Assembly (NCBI GenBank): GCA_947624965.1 | Contig: CANQMN010000003.1 | Coordinates: 89,757-153,756 of the forward strand | From: an uncultured Clostridia bacterium | GTDB lineage: Bacteria; Bacillota; Clostridia; Christensenellales; Borkfalkiaceae | Direction: 5' to 3' | Length of the DNA stretch: 64,000 nt | Shown here: one piece after another, positions 15,856-25,116 of the stretch | How the letters are laid out: each line of letters opens with the position of its first letter | How positions within the stretch are numbered: position 1 is the first letter of the stretch | Notes under the pieces: model-generated | Databases searched by the model: none | The model's input: only the letters and a program-made list of their open reading frames with translations | What the model was told of the DNA's origin: nothing | Program-made: the position numbers and the translations under genes

Positions 15856-16968
15856 TTATTCGTTGATGATTTCCAGCGCGTCCGTCGCGCCCCAACGCTT
15901 GGTGGATTCCACCGCGCTCTCGCATGCGGGACGGGAACGGTACGCCGAGCCGTTCGCAAGGATGGACCCTCTCGCGCTCAAAAGCTGGAAGATGAAATCC
16001 CCCGCCTTCGTCTGCGTGATGGAGAAATTGCCGGCGGCGATGTTGGTTTTATACGTTTGGATGCCTGCCTTTGCGCTCTGCAAGGAAGCATAGGGAACGC
16101 CGCTGGAAAGCATCGGCTCGCCGTTGTTCGCGATGAGATCGAACACATATTTCCCGTTCTGCTTGCGGATGACCCACTTACCGTTGACGGCGGAGACCTT
16201 CGCGGGCTCCTCCTTCTTGGGCGCGGGCTTTTCGGCGGGCTCTTCCTTCTTTGCGGGCGCGGCTTTCTTCGCAGGCGCCTTTTTGGGTGCGGGTTTTTCC
16301 GCGGGCTCCGCCTTCTTTGCGGGCGCGGCTTTCTTCGCGGGCGCCTTCTTGGGCGCGGGCTTTTCTACGGGCTCTTCCTTCTGCTCCTCGACGGGGACGG
16401 GTTCCTCCGCGGGCTCTTCCTTCTTTTCCTCGACGGGAACGGGCTCCTCCGCGGGCTCTTCCTTCTGTTCCTCGACGGGAACGGGCTCCTCCGCGGGATC
16501 TTCTTTCTTTTCCTCGACGGGAACGGGCTCCTCCGCGGGATCTTCCTTCTTTTCCTCGACGGGAACGGGTTCCTCCGCGGGCTCTTCCTTCTGTTCCTCG
16601 ACGGGGACGGGCTCCTCCGCGGGCTCTTCCTTCTGTTCCTCGGCGGGGACGGGCTCCTCCGCGGGCTCTTCCTTCTGTTCCTCGGCGAGGACGGGCTCCT
16701 CTATGGGTTCTTCCTTCTGTTCCTCGACGGGGACGGGCTCCTCTGCGGGCTCTTCCTTCTGTTCCTCGGCGGGCGCGGGTCCTGTCGCGGGTTCCTCCGT
16801 CTGTTCCTCCGCGAGCGCGGATTGCTGCGCTTTCTTCGCTTTCACCGAGAGAACGATCATCGCGATGATGAGCGCGATGATGAGGACGATGATGATCGCC
16901 AAGATCACGGTGAGAACGAGATTGTCATTGAAGAAGTCGAGGAGACTTCCTGCCGCCAAGTTCATCAT
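15856..16968 (-). CDS. Membrane-anchored Pro/Glu-repeat protein with DUF1508-like domains
   Basis: 370 residues. One transmembrane helix at about residues 16-44 (LVLTVILAIIIVLIIAL), then a low-complexity region. This has about ten tandem units of PAEEPVPVEEQKEE (14-residue period, about 60-200) and then Lys/Ala/Pro units (KKAPAKKAAPAKKAEPAEKP). The C-terminal 110 residues have two YegP/DUF1508-like repeats: GKWVIRKQNGKYVFDLIANNGE and GNFSITQTKAGDFIFQLLSARG, each with a Tyr/Ser-rich end. The stalk probably holds the domain away from the membrane. The repeat number could vary by recombination. Function unknown. Confidence 0.8.
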   Translation of the reverse strand: MMNLAAGSLLDFFNDNLVLTVILAIIIVLIIALIIAMIVLSVKAKKAQQSALAEEQTEEPATGPAPAEEQKEEPAEEPVPVEEQKEEPIEEPVLAEEQKEEPAEEPVPAEEQKEEPAEEPVPVEEQKEEPAEEPVPVEEKKEDPAEEPVPVEEKKEDPAEEPVPVEEQKEEPAEEPVPVEEKKEEPAEEPVPVEEQKEEPVEKPAPKKAPAKKAAPAKKAEPAEKPAPKKAPAKKAAPAKKEEPAEKPAPKKEEPAKVSAVNGKWVIRKQNGKYVFDLIANNGEPMLSSGVPYASLQSAKAGIQTYKTNIAAGNFSITQTKAGDFIFQLLSARGSILANGSAYRSRPACESAVESTKRWGATDALEIINE

Positions 16969-17030
16969 TTTCGTATGCTCCTTTTGCTTTTTTTCTTATT
17001 TTATCACGAAAAACGGACGCTGTCAATCCA

Positions 17031-17059
17031 TTGACAAAAATTTCCCGTTGCGGTAAGAT
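17031..17059 (+). promoter_or_regulatory. Promoter predicting a leaderless transcript
   Basis: TTGACA, 17 bases, TAAGAT (17054-17059). Only six bases (AAGATT) separate it from the ATG at 17066, so transcription should start on the A of the ATG. No Shine-Dalgarno is possible. Confidence 0.7.
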
Positions 17060-17065
17060 AAGATT

Positions 17066-18199
17066 ATGGAAAAAATCGGGATCGTCGGAGGCGGCGCGGC
17101 GGGGCTTGCGTGCGCCGTCATGCTTGCGCGGAAGGGGGCTTCCGTCACGCTGTTGGAGCGGGGGGAACGCCTCGGGAGAAAGCTCGCCGCAAGCGGCAAC
17201 GGACAGGGCAACGTTACCAATCTCAACATGGGGGCGGAACATTATTTTTCGGACGACGCGGAAAAGGTCGCCCGCACGCTCTCCCGCTTCGGCGCGGAGG
17301 ATACGATCGCGTTCTTGCAGTCGATGGGGGGCGCGTTCGTGCCGGACGGGCGGGGAAGGGTCTATCCCGCGTCGCGGCAGGCTTCCGCCGTTACCGATCT
17401 CTTTCGGCGGGAAATTTCCCGTCTCGGTATCAACGTATGCACGGGGACGCAAGTGCGTTCCGCCGCATACGACGGCAAATTCACGCTCGCATGGGAGAAC
17501 GGACAGATGTGCGCGGACGCGATCGTGCTCGCCGCGGGCGGCATGGCGGCGAAAAACTTCGGGACGGACGGGAACGGTTACGCGCTCGCGCGGGCGTTTG
17601 GTCACACGGTAACCGAGCTTTCGCCCGCGCTCGTCCAACTTCGGTGCGACCCCGCCGCCGTGCGGGGGATGCGGGGCGTGCGCACGGATGCGCATCTCAC
17701 GGCGCGCCGCGGCGGGGACGTCCTATTCGAGGGACGGGGCGATATTCTCTTCACCGAGAGCGGGCTCTCGGGCGATCTGGCGTTCCGCGCTTCCTCCTTC
17801 GTGCGGGCGGGGGACGAACTGCTGCTCGACCTCGCGCCGGACGTCTCCGAAGCGCGCATTCGGGAGGCGGCGGCGAAGGGAACGCGCGAGGACTCGCTTC
17901 TCTGCATCGTGCACGGCGCGGTGGCGCGCGCCCTGTACGCCGCGGCGGGGGACGTCCGCGCGCTCGCCGCCCGCGTGAAACGCTTTCCGCTCACCGTGCG
18001 CGGAACGCTCGGGTTCGACTACGCGCAGGTAACCAAGGGCGGCGTTCCGCTTGCCGAGACGGACGATAATTTTATGAGCCGCAAACAGCGCGGGCTGTAC
18101 CTTGCGGGGGAGATCCTCAACGCCGACGGCGAGTGCGGGGGTTACAACCTGCAATGGGCATTTTCGACGGCGTTTTGCGTCGCGGAGGGGCTCTCGTGA
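17066..18199 (+). CDS. FAD-dependent oxidoreductase, BaiN/HI0933 family
   Basis: 377 residues. The Rossmann FAD motif is GIVGGGAAGLACAVML at residues 4-19, then LGRKLAASGNGQGNVTN, typical of this family. DGRGRVYPASRQASAV and the C-terminal GEILNADGECGGYNLQWAF, which closes over the FAD, are also present. Members reduce varied substrates (BaiN reduces bile-acid intermediates), so the substrate is open. It lacks a ribosome binding site and is predicted leaderless. It overlaps the next FAD enzyme by GTGA, so the two are co-translated. Confidence 0.88.
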   Translation: MEKIGIVGGGAAGLACAVMLARKGASVTLLERGERLGRKLAASGNGQGNVTNLNMGAEHYFSDDAEKVARTLSRFGAEDTIAFLQSMGGAFVPDGRGRVYPASRQASAVTDLFRREISRLGINVCTGTQVRSAAYDGKFTLAWENGQMCADAIVLAAGGMAAKNFGTDGNGYALARAFGHTVTELSPALVQLRCDPAAVRGMRGVRTDAHLTARRGGDVLFEGRGDILFTESGLSGDLAFRASSFVRAGDELLLDLAPDVSEARIREAAAKGTREDSLLCIVHGAVARALYAAAGDVRALAARVKRFPLTVRGTLGFDYAQVTKGGVPLAETDDNFMSRKQRGLYLAGEILNADGECGGYNLQWAFSTAFCVAEGLS

Positions 18200-19719
18200 A
18201 CCGCCTCGTCCTGCACAACGTCATCTTGAAACCGTACGAGAAGGAGAGCTCTCTCGTCTCGCTGTGCGCGCGCAAACTCCGCGCGCCCTGCAAGTATTTC
18301 CGCATTCTCAAAAAATCGCTCGACGCGCGCGACAAGGGGGATATCCGCTGGGTGTACACCCTCGAATGCGCGGACGAGCCGATCTCGGAGACGCCGCCCG
18401 CGTTGGAGAAAATTTCCAAGCCCGCGCCGCGCGTCGTCGTCGCCGGCATGGGTCCCGCCGGGCTGTTTTGCGCGCTCCGCTTGCTCGACCGCGGCATCGC
18501 GCCCCTCGTCGTCGAGCGGGGAAAGCCCGTGGAGGAACGCGCGCAGGACGCCGCGCTGTTCCGCGCGCGGGGCGTGTTCGATCCCGAAAGCAACGTGCAG
18601 TTCGGGGAAGGGGGCGCGGGGACGTTTTCGGACGGAAAACTGTTCACGCAGACGAACAGCCCGCTCAACCGTGCCGTGCTCGATACGTTCGTGCGGTTCG
18701 GCGCGCCGCCCGAGATCGCCTATCTCAACAAGCCGCACATCGGGAGCGACAACCTTCAAAAGATCGTCGCCGCCATGCGCGCGGATATCCTGCGGCGGGG
18801 CGGGAAGGTGCGATTTTCCGCCAAACTCACGGACGTGGAAATTAAGGACGGCAAGCTCTCCGCCGTGTTTCTGAACGGGGAGCGGACGGAGGCGGACGAG
18901 CTGGTCCTCGCCGTGGGGCACAGCGCGCGGGACACCTTTGAACTTCTCCTTTCCCGCGGGTTTCTCATCGAACAAAAGGAATTTGCGGCGGGCGTGCGCA
19001 TCGAACACTTGCAGGAAAAGATCGGGCGCGCGCAGTACGGCGCGGGCTATGCGGGACTTCCCGCCGCCGACTATAAGCTCGTCTCGCACGCCTCCGCGCG
19101 CGCCGTGTTCACCTTCTGTATGTGCCCGGGCGGCGTCGTGCTGCCCTCTTCGGGCGAGGAGGGCGGCGTCGTCGTGAACGGCATGAGCGATTACGCCCGC
19201 GCGGGCAGAAATGCGAACGCCGCGCTCGTCGTGCAGGTCAAGCGCGAGGATTTCGGAAGCGAGCATCCGCTCGCGGGGGTTTGGTTCCAGCGGAAAATGG
19301 AGCGCGCCGCCTTTGCCGCGGCGGGCGGCGGCTATCGCGCGCCCGTCCAGCTCGCGGGGGACTTTCTCGCGGGGCGCGAGAGCTACTATTTCGGGGAAGT
19401 GCGCCCCACCTATACGCCGGGGACGTCGTTCGCGCCGACGGACGCCTATCTTCCGCCCGAACTGTGCGCTGCGCTCCGCGCCGCCATTCCCGATATGAAC
19501 AGCAGGCTCGAAGGCTTTTCCGCCTATGACGCCGTGCTCACGGGCGTGGAGAGCAGAACAAGCTCGCCCGTCCGCATCGTGCGGGACGATACGTTGCAGG
19601 CGGCGGGCAGAGAGGGGGTGTATCCGTGCGGCGAGGGATGCGGCTATGCGGGCGGCATCACGTCCGCCGCGGCGGACGGATTGCGCGTTGCGGATGCGAT
19701 CGCGAAGAAATACGCGTAA
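18196..19719 (+). CDS. FAD-dependent protein, COG2509-like
   Basis: 507 residues. The start is the GTG at 18196, which overlaps the upstream stop and has GGAGGGG before it; it gives VNRLVLHNVILKPYE. An N-terminal domain of about 90 residues precedes the FAD motif VVVAGMGPAGLFCALRL. GEGGAGTFSDGKLFTQ and the end GEGCGYAGGITSAAADG are hallmarks of the uncharacterised dehydrogenase group COG2509. The pairing with the BaiN-like gene suggests a shared redox pathway, but nothing fixes the substrate. Confidence 0.85.
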   Translation: MNRLVLHNVILKPYEKESSLVSLCARKLRAPCKYFRILKKSLDARDKGDIRWVYTLECADEPISETPPALEKISKPAPRVVVAGMGPAGLFCALRLLDRGIAPLVVERGKPVEERAQDAALFRARGVFDPESNVQFGEGGAGTFSDGKLFTQTNSPLNRAVLDTFVRFGAPPEIAYLNKPHIGSDNLQKIVAAMRADILRRGGKVRFSAKLTDVEIKDGKLSAVFLNGERTEADELVLAVGHSARDTFELLLSRGFLIEQKEFAAGVRIEHLQEKIGRAQYGAGYAGLPAADYKLVSHASARAVFTFCMCPGGVVLPSSGEEGGVVVNGMSDYARAGRNANAALVVQVKREDFGSEHPLAGVWFQRKMERAAFAAAGGGYRAPVQLAGDFLAGRESYYFGEVRPTYTPGTSFAPTDAYLPPELCAALRAAIPDMNSRLEGFSAYDAVLTGVESRTSSPVRIVRDDTLQAAGREGVYPCGEGCGYAGGITSAAADGLRVADAIAKKYA

Positions 19720-19757
19720 ATTCGCCGCATTTTAATGCGCCTATCACAATTCCGACA

Positions 19758-19868
19758 CTTTTATCCGCTATGATAAAAGCATAAAAAGATCCGCTTACTC
19801 TCCACAATTTTTTCATATTCTCTCAAAGGGAACGTCCTCCGCGATGCGGGGGACGTTCTCTGTTTTCT
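19758..19868. terminator. Two hairpins after the FAD gene pair
   Basis: CTTTTATC-CGCTAT-GATAAAAG (about 19758-19779) is A/T rich. GAACGTCC...GGACGTTC (19830-19858) is a stronger stem followed by TCTGTTTTCTCC. The second is the likelier terminator. The run between has no gene. Confidence 0.6.
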
Positions 19869-19904
19869 CCTCGCCGCGATTTTTCCCTTGCTCTTTTCTC
19901 CCGT

Positions 19905-20055
19905 CGTGGAAAAGCAGCCCTTTCTCCTCCCACCATGGAAAAGCAGCTCTTTCCTCCCGCCATGGAAAAGCAGCCCTTTCTCCTCCCACCATAAGGGCGG
20001 CTCCTTTTCACCTCCCCCACGCCTTGCGAGGGGGAGGGTAGGGTGGGGGTGCGGG
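19905..20055. repeat. Short tandem repeats plus a palindrome
   Basis: Three to four copies of a 29-34 base unit CATGGAAAAGCAGCCCTTTC then TCCTCCCAC (about 19905-19995) run into CCTCCCCCACGCCTTGCGAGGGGGAGGG-type sequence and GTAGGGTGGGGGTG. The last part belongs to the dispersed palindrome family. No gene supported between 19720 and 20160. Confidence 0.75.
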
Positions 20056-20097
20056 CGCCCTCCCGCGGCGAATTTTTCGGAAATTTCGGCACAGCTA

Positions 20098-20126
20098 TTG
20101 CAATCGGCGGCAAATTATGGTAGAAT
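20098..20126 (+). promoter_or_regulatory. Promoter of the GH43 gene
   Basis: TTGCAA, 17 bases, TAGAAT, then AAGGAG at 20142-20147 and the ATG at 20160. Confidence 0.65.
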
Positions 20127-20159
20127 AGAACAAATCAGGATAAGGAGTGGTAATTTTTT

Positions 20160-22316
20160 ATGAGAAGAACGGTCAAGATCCTTGCTATTGCCGTCGGCAG
20201 TCTGCTCGCGGTCTCCGCTTTGGCGGCGTGCGCGGACGAGAACAATAACCCCGACGGCAGCGCAGAAAAACTCTTCGCGCGCATCTGTTACGACAATCTT
20301 GAAAACGACGGCATCGATATCGCGGAGGCGGATACCAAGATCTCCATCCCCGGTGCGACCGAGATCAAGGCGCTCGGAACGGACAATTTCGGCAATCCCA
20401 TCAAGAATACGGATACCATCGCAACGTATTCCGACGGCGTGTTCACGGCGAAGGGAACGGGCACCCTCGTGTTCAAAGTCAACGGGGAAGAGGGCAGGCT
20501 GGAAGTCGTTCCCGCGTACGTAACCGATCCCGGCTATCAGTACGGGCAGAAAGCGGGCGGGATCAGCGACGACCTCGACCTCAACAACAGCTCCCTGCTC
20601 GGCAACACGCACGACCCGTCTTTCATCGAGACGGTAGACAGTTACGGCTATCCCGTTTACTATCTGTTCTCCACCGGTTGGGGAACGGGCAACGACATCC
20701 ATAAGTCTACCGACCTTCTCACCTGGACGTACGAGGGCAAAGCGACGCACGATTCGGCGGAGCTTCCCGCAGAGATCGCCGCATGGGAGAACGCGGAAAA
20801 GTATTCGGATATCGACTGGTGGGCGCCCGATATCGTGCCCGCATACGGCGGCGGCTACTGGCTGTATACCTGCCTTGTCTCGCACGATAATCCCTCCCTC
20901 GCCCCTTCTGCGGCGGAATCCGCTTGGACGCCCAACGACGTCTATTCCATGGCGAGCATCGTGCTCTACTACACGGATTCTCTCGATAAGAATTGGAAGG
21001 ACGAGGGCGTCAACTTCGAGTACAAGGGCGTTCTCATGCAGTCCGTGATCCCGCAAAGGACGTTGCAAAAAGAGATGTCTGGCGAGATCGACGTCAACTC
21101 CATCGACCCGCAGATCATCTACACGCCCGACGGCAAAATGTACATGGCTTACGGCTCGTTCGGCACGGGCAACTGGATGCTCGAACTCAACCCCGAGACG
21201 GGTCTCCGCAAGGACGATGTGTATGCGGACAATCACTTTAAGGATTGGAAATATGTCCGCCGCCAGCGCAACAAGGTCGTCAGCGGCGATGAGGAGACCT
21301 TTAACGGCAACAAGTACAGCACGGATTTCCTCGCGGGGAACGCGGTAACTTCCGAATATTACGGCACTCTCATTTCCCTCGGTGCAATGGAAGCGCCCGT
21401 CATCGCCCGACACGACAATGTGAAGATCACGGATGAAAGCGGAACGGAACTCGAAGGGAGCGGCAAGACCTACTACTATTCGATGCACTCTTACAACTGG
21501 TTGGCGCAGAATTATCAGATGTGGGGCGGCAGGAGCGAGAGCGTCTGGGGGACGTATAAATCGGTGAGCGGCGGCGTCGTACGCAATGAGAACGTCGGCA
21601 ACCCGTCCAACCAGGGCAACAAGTACATGGGCGCGTTCTGTTGGAGAGACGCCTCCAAGAGCGCGAACAACAAGGAGATCAACATCGTCCTGCCCGGGCA
21701 CAACGACCTGTACACGACGAAGGACGGCGTGAGCCTCGCGGCGTATATCACCCGCACGTTCGACGCGCATAACGAGCGGTTCTGCGTCCAGCTCCACCAG
21801 TACTACCTCAACAGCTACGGCGACATCTGCATCAGCCCCAACCGTTACGGCGGCGAGATCGACCGCGCCGTTTCGCAGGAAGAGTTGTTCGCCTATACGG
21901 ACAAGGGCAGATTCGAGATGGTCGTGCTCGCGAATGTAGAGGATGCACACATTCGTAACGCCGGCGCAACGAATTCCGCTCTGAACAGCTACGCGATCAC
22001 CTCTTACGAAGTGAAACTCGAAACGGACGGCAAGATCACCAAGGACAGCGTGCAGATCGGCGAATGGAAGATGTACGGGAGAGGGTACATCAAGCTCACC
22101 TTCACGGAGACGTTGAAGGGCGCAACGAACGATGTGGACAGCGAAGAGACGGTATATTACGGCGTCGTCCGTCCCGCGTGGCTCGGCAACCGCAACCAAT
22201 CCGGGTTTACGATCACGGCGATGGGTCATACGGAGGGAACGGACAAGAAGACCAATATGGGCCTCTTCCTCAACAACTATTCCACGATCACAGGTTCGGA
22301 CTTCGTCGGCGACTAA
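20160..22316 (+). CDS. Glycoside hydrolase family 43 lipoprotein
   Basis: 718 residues with a lipoprotein signal (MRRTVK, hydrophobic core, lipobox ALAAC), so anchored outside the cell. After an immunoglobulin-like N-terminal stretch, a five-bladed GH43 fold begins near residue 150. The three catalytic acids are in place: base Asp in NTHDPSF, Asp in SIDPQIIYTPDGK, and acid Glu in MEAPVI. WWAPDIVPAYGGGYWLY is also typical. GH43 enzymes mainly cut arabinan or xylan side chains. The C-terminal 170 residues form a second beta domain (GH43 C2-like). It stands alone, without transporter genes nearby. Confidence 0.85.
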   Translation: MRRTVKILAIAVGSLLAVSALAACADENNNPDGSAEKLFARICYDNLENDGIDIAEADTKISIPGATEIKALGTDNFGNPIKNTDTIATYSDGVFTAKGTGTLVFKVNGEEGRLEVVPAYVTDPGYQYGQKAGGISDDLDLNNSSLLGNTHDPSFIETVDSYGYPVYYLFSTGWGTGNDIHKSTDLLTWTYEGKATHDSAELPAEIAAWENAEKYSDIDWWAPDIVPAYGGGYWLYTCLVSHDNPSLAPSAAESAWTPNDVYSMASIVLYYTDSLDKNWKDEGVNFEYKGVLMQSVIPQRTLQKEMSGEIDVNSIDPQIIYTPDGKMYMAYGSFGTGNWMLELNPETGLRKDDVYADNHFKDWKYVRRQRNKVVSGDEETFNGNKYSTDFLAGNAVTSEYYGTLISLGAMEAPVIARHDNVKITDESGTELEGSGKTYYYSMHSYNWLAQNYQMWGGRSESVWGTYKSVSGGVVRNENVGNPSNQGNKYMGAFCWRDASKSANNKEINIVLPGHNDLYTTKDGVSLAAYITRTFDAHNERFCVQLHQYYLNSYGDICISPNRYGGEIDRAVSQEELFAYTDKGRFEMVVLANVEDAHIRNAGATNSALNSYAITSYEVKLETDGKITKDSVQIGEWKMYGRGYIKLTFTETLKGATNDVDSEETVYYGVVRPAWLGNRNQSGFTITAMGHTEGTDKKTNMGLFLNNYSTITGSDFVGD

Positions 22317-22328
22317 TAAAAAGCAACA

Positions 22329-22360
22329 AAGCGCCGCCCCGCATGCGCGGGGCGGCGCTT
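22329..22360 (+). terminator. Strong GC hairpin after the GH43 gene
   Basis: GCGCCGCCCCGC, loop ATGC, GCGGGGCGGCGC, then TTCCTTTACCCTTTTATTATTT. Twelve perfect pairs and a broken T tract. Confidence 0.8.
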
Positions 22361-22378
22361 CCTTTACCCTTTTATTAT

Positions 22379-22736
22379 TTACCCTCCCCCTCGCGTCGTC
22401 TCTCTTACTTTGCTTTATTGTTCCCCCTCGCTTCGCGAGGGGGAACAGAGGAGGGCGAAATGCCTAAATTACCTTCCTCGTTCTGCTTTATTATTTACCC
22501 TCCCCCTCGCAACGCGAGGGAGGAGGGGCGCGTCCTGCTCAACAGTCCGGTGGACTGTGAGCGCGCCACGACGGGAGCGCTGGCAAGCGCGACGGGGGTA
22601 CGGCGGTTCCTGCCGCCGTACCAGGGGTAGGGGAGGGGGAGTGGCTTCTTTATTTCGCTCTTTCAACCCCCACCCTGACCTCCCCCTTTCAAGGGGGAGG
22701 TGCCTGTTCCCCCCTCGCGGTGCGAGGGGGGGATTT
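22379..22736. repeat. Repeat cluster: palindromes plus ACAGTCC hairpin element
   Basis: Contains CCCCCTCGCTTCGCGAGGGGG (about 22425), CCCCCTCGCAACGCGAGGG (about 22502), CCTCCCCCTTTCAAGGGGGAGG (about 22680) and CCCCTCGCGGTGCGAGGGG. Between them is a second element: CTGCTCAACAGTCCGGTGGACTGT (hairpin 22542-22558), then GCGCGCCACGACGGGAGCGCTGGCAAGCGCG and a GGCGGTTCCTGCCGCC palindrome. This element recurs at 31418-31600. No gene supported. Confidence 0.85.
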
Positions 22737-22752
22737 TAAGGACAAAAGAGCG

Positions 22753-23940
22753 TCAATCGACGAAGACCGTCTGATATTCGTTCTGTACCGCGCCCGTGAG
22801 CGCGGCGTACACGTCGCATGCGCGCGCGTCGAGCGCGAAACAGGCGAGCGCGTCCTTTTTCAGAAGGAGCGCGTCGCTCTTGCGGACGAGGACGGGATAG
22901 CTTCCCTCCCGCAGTGCGGAGAGGATCTCTTCCGCGCCCTCCCGCCGTACGGCGAGCGTCTTGATATAGAGGGGGGATTGCAACCATGCGCGCACGTCCT
23001 TCGCCGCGATCCCCAAGAGATTTTGCAGTAAGACGCGTTTGAGGCGGGAGAGCGTGTACCGTTTGGAGACGCATTTTTCGAGCATGTCCCGATAGCGCGG
23101 ATTGCTCTTCATGAGCGCCTTCATGCGGTTTTCCAGCCCCTCGGAACAATCGGGCGTCGCCGCGATGCCGCTTGCGGCGTTGCACGCGAGGGCGCACATC
23201 GCCGCCTCTTCGTAGGGCGGAAAGAGCGCGCGTTCCGCGTCCTCCCACACGGTGCGGGGCAGGTTGCGTTTGAGCGCCTTTTTCGCGGCGCGGGAATCGT
23301 CCCGCAGGGCGCCGCGGAGCGCGGTCGCCGAGGAGAAGTCGGAATGCAGATCTGTGTCCGCATAGCCGCTCCCCACGCGGGGCACGGGGATGGGTTCCGC
23401 CTTGCTGTCCGCGGCGAGAAGGGCGCGGCAGTATTCGATGCCGAGGATGTTGTTGGGCGCGGTGAGGAGCGCCTCGTCCACGTCCGAGGAAAGGGCGAGG
23501 AGCGCGGCGTTGCGCGCGCGGATGTACGACGTGCCGTCCCTCATGCCCTCTTTGAGCGCGGAGCGGAACTCCTTCGTTTCGTTTAACGTCGCCGCGGCGG
23601 TCGAGAGAAAACTCTCCCTGTCCCCGCTTTCGCACCCGAAGGCGAGGGCGGAGACGTTCGGAAGGGATGTGAGAAGGTGCACTGCGCCCTCGGCGAACAG
23701 CTCGGCGGGGGCGGTCGCAAACGCGGCGGGAAGTTCCGCAACGACGTCCGCGCCGTTTTCCACGGCATGCCGCGCCCGCGTAAATTTATCGAACACGGCG
23801 GGCTCGCCGCGCTGGGTGAAGTTCCCGCTCATCAGGCAGAGGATGCGGTCGCACCCGGAGCGTTCCCTCGCCTGTTCGAGGAGATATTTGTGCCCGTTGT
23901 GAAAGGGGTTGTACTCGCAAATGACAGCACAAAATTTCAT
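22753..23940 (-). CDS. tmcAL: tRNA(Met) cytidine acetate ligase
   Basis: 395 residues. The N terminus has the nucleotidyltransferase HxGH motif (CEYNPFHNGHKYLLEQA, residues 8-24). LCLMSGNFTQRGEPAVFDKFTRA and GADVVAELP follow, all signatures of TmcAL (YlbM). The enzyme activates acetate with ATP and makes N4-acetylcytidine at the wobble position of elongator tRNA-Met. It is divergent from pta-ackA, whose products supply and consume acetyl groups. No obvious Shine-Dalgarno precedes the ATG. Confidence 0.92.
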   Translation of the reverse strand: MKFCAVICEYNPFHNGHKYLLEQARERSGCDRILCLMSGNFTQRGEPAVFDKFTRARHAVENGADVVAELPAAFATAPAELFAEGAVHLLTSLPNVSALAFGCESGDRESFLSTAAATLNETKEFRSALKEGMRDGTSYIRARNAALLALSSDVDEALLTAPNNILGIEYCRALLAADSKAEPIPVPRVGSGYADTDLHSDFSSATALRGALRDDSRAAKKALKRNLPRTVWEDAERALFPPYEEAAMCALACNAASGIAATPDCSEGLENRMKALMKSNPRYRDMLEKCVSKRYTLSRLKRVLLQNLLGIAAKDVRAWLQSPLYIKTLAVRREGAEEILSALREGSYPVLVRKSDALLLKKDALACFALDARACDVYAALTGAVQNEYQTVFVD

Positions 23941-23957
23941 TTTTTTTACGTACCGCC

Positions 23958-23986
23958 TTTACAATTTTTTCGGAAGGGTGTATAAT
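23958..23986 (+). promoter_or_regulatory. Promoter of pta-ackA
   Basis: TTTACA, 17 bases, TATAAT (23981-23986). It overlaps an upstream in-frame ATG at 23985, which therefore cannot be the start of pta. Confidence 0.8.
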
Positions 23987-24059
23987 GGAAAAAGAACTTG
24001 TTCCCGACCTTTATTATACACGAAAGGCAGGGAAAAATAAAGGATTTGAGGTGAATTCT

Positions 24060-25109
24060 ATGGCAGGATTTTTCAACGAACTCAAAAAGACGGTGAGCGC
24101 CGCCGCCCGCAAGATCAACGAGAGCGGCACGGTCATCGAAGAGATCAAGAAGAAGGCGATCGCCGCGAACAGAAAGATCGTCCTCTGCGAGGGCGAGGAT
24201 CAGCGCGTCGTGGAGGCGGCGGAGGAGTGCGTGCGCACGAAGATCGCGCGCATCGTTCTGCTCGGCGATCCCGAACAGATCAAGGCGAACAATCCCGATA
24301 TCGATCTCACGGGCATCGAGATCGTCGACCCCGCGAAGTCGGAAAAGCTCGACGAATATGCCGCGCTCTTGTACGAATTGAGAAAGAGCAAGGGCATGAC
24401 GGAGGAACAGGCGAAGGAACAGGCGAAGGACAATACCTTCTTCGGCGCGCTCATGCTCAAAAACGGCGACGTAGACGGGCTCGTCTCGGGCGCGTGCCAC
24501 TCCACCGCGAATACGCTCCGTCCCGGGCTCCAAATCATCAAGACGGCACCCGGCGTGAGTGCCGTTTCGAGCTTCAACCTCATGGTCGGCACGAATAAGT
24601 ACGTGGACGACGGCATGCTCATCTTTGCGGACTGCGGGCTCAACCCCACCTACACGGCGGAGGGGCTCGCGGAGTGCGCGATCGCGACGGCGAAAAGCGC
24701 GCAGGAGATCGCGGGTCTCACGCCCCGCGTCGCAATGCTTTCCTTCTCCACCAAGGGGAGCGCGAAGCACGACCTCGTTACCCTCGTGCAGGAAGCGACG
24801 AAGATCGCCAAGGAGAAGGCGCCCGATCTCGCCCTCGACGGCGAATTGCAGCTCGACGCGGCGCTCGTCCCCGAGGTCGCCGCGCTCAAAGCGCCCGGCT
24901 CGCCCGTCGCGGGACACGCGAACGTGCTCATCTTCCCCGATCTCCAATCGGGCAACATCGGTTACAAACTCGTGGAGCGTCTCGGCGGGTTCGAGGCGAT
25001 CGGTCCCATCTGCCAAGGGTTTGCGAAGCCGCTCAACGACCTCTCGCGCGGCTGCAAGAGCGCGGACATCGTGAGCGCGGTCGCCATTACGGCGCTTCAA
25101 GTCAAGTGA
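24060..25109 (+). CDS. pta: Phosphate acetyltransferase
   Basis: 349 residues. Converts acetyl-CoA and phosphate to acetyl phosphate. The start is set at ATG 24060: GAGGTG lies upstream and the ATG at 23985 falls inside the -10 box. Segments typical of Pta: VVEAAEECVR, DGLVSGACHSTANTLRPGLQIIKT, LMVGTNKYVDDGMLIFADCG, and GPICQGFAKPLNDLSRG at the active site. A short extra N-terminal helix precedes the core. It is followed 7 bases later by ackA, forming the acetate/ATP branch. Confidence 0.95.
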   Translation: MAGFFNELKKTVSAAARKINESGTVIEEIKKKAIAANRKIVLCEGEDQRVVEAAEECVRTKIARIVLLGDPEQIKANNPDIDLTGIEIVDPAKSEKLDEYAALLYELRKSKGMTEEQAKEQAKDNTFFGALMLKNGDVDGLVSGACHSTANTLRPGLQIIKTAPGVSAVSSFNLMVGTNKYVDDGMLIFADCGLNPTYTAEGLAECAIATAKSAQEIAGLTPRVAMLSFSTKGSAKHDLVTLVQEATKIAKEKAPDLALDGELQLDAALVPEVAALKAPGSPVAGHANVLIFPDLQSGNIGYKLVERLGGFEAIGPICQGFAKPLNDLSRGCKSADIVSAVAITALQVK

Positions 25110-25116
25110 GGGACAT

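Noticed and set aside
16380..16800. Regular repeats that might suggest a CRISPR array
   Set aside because: The repeats are in frame, encode the Pro/Glu stalk and have no unique spacers. No cas genes are present.
23941..23990. tmcAL as another leaderless gene
   Set aside because: The only possible -10 (TACGTA) is a poor match and the -35 at the right distance is weak, so the pattern does not meet the standard used for the others.
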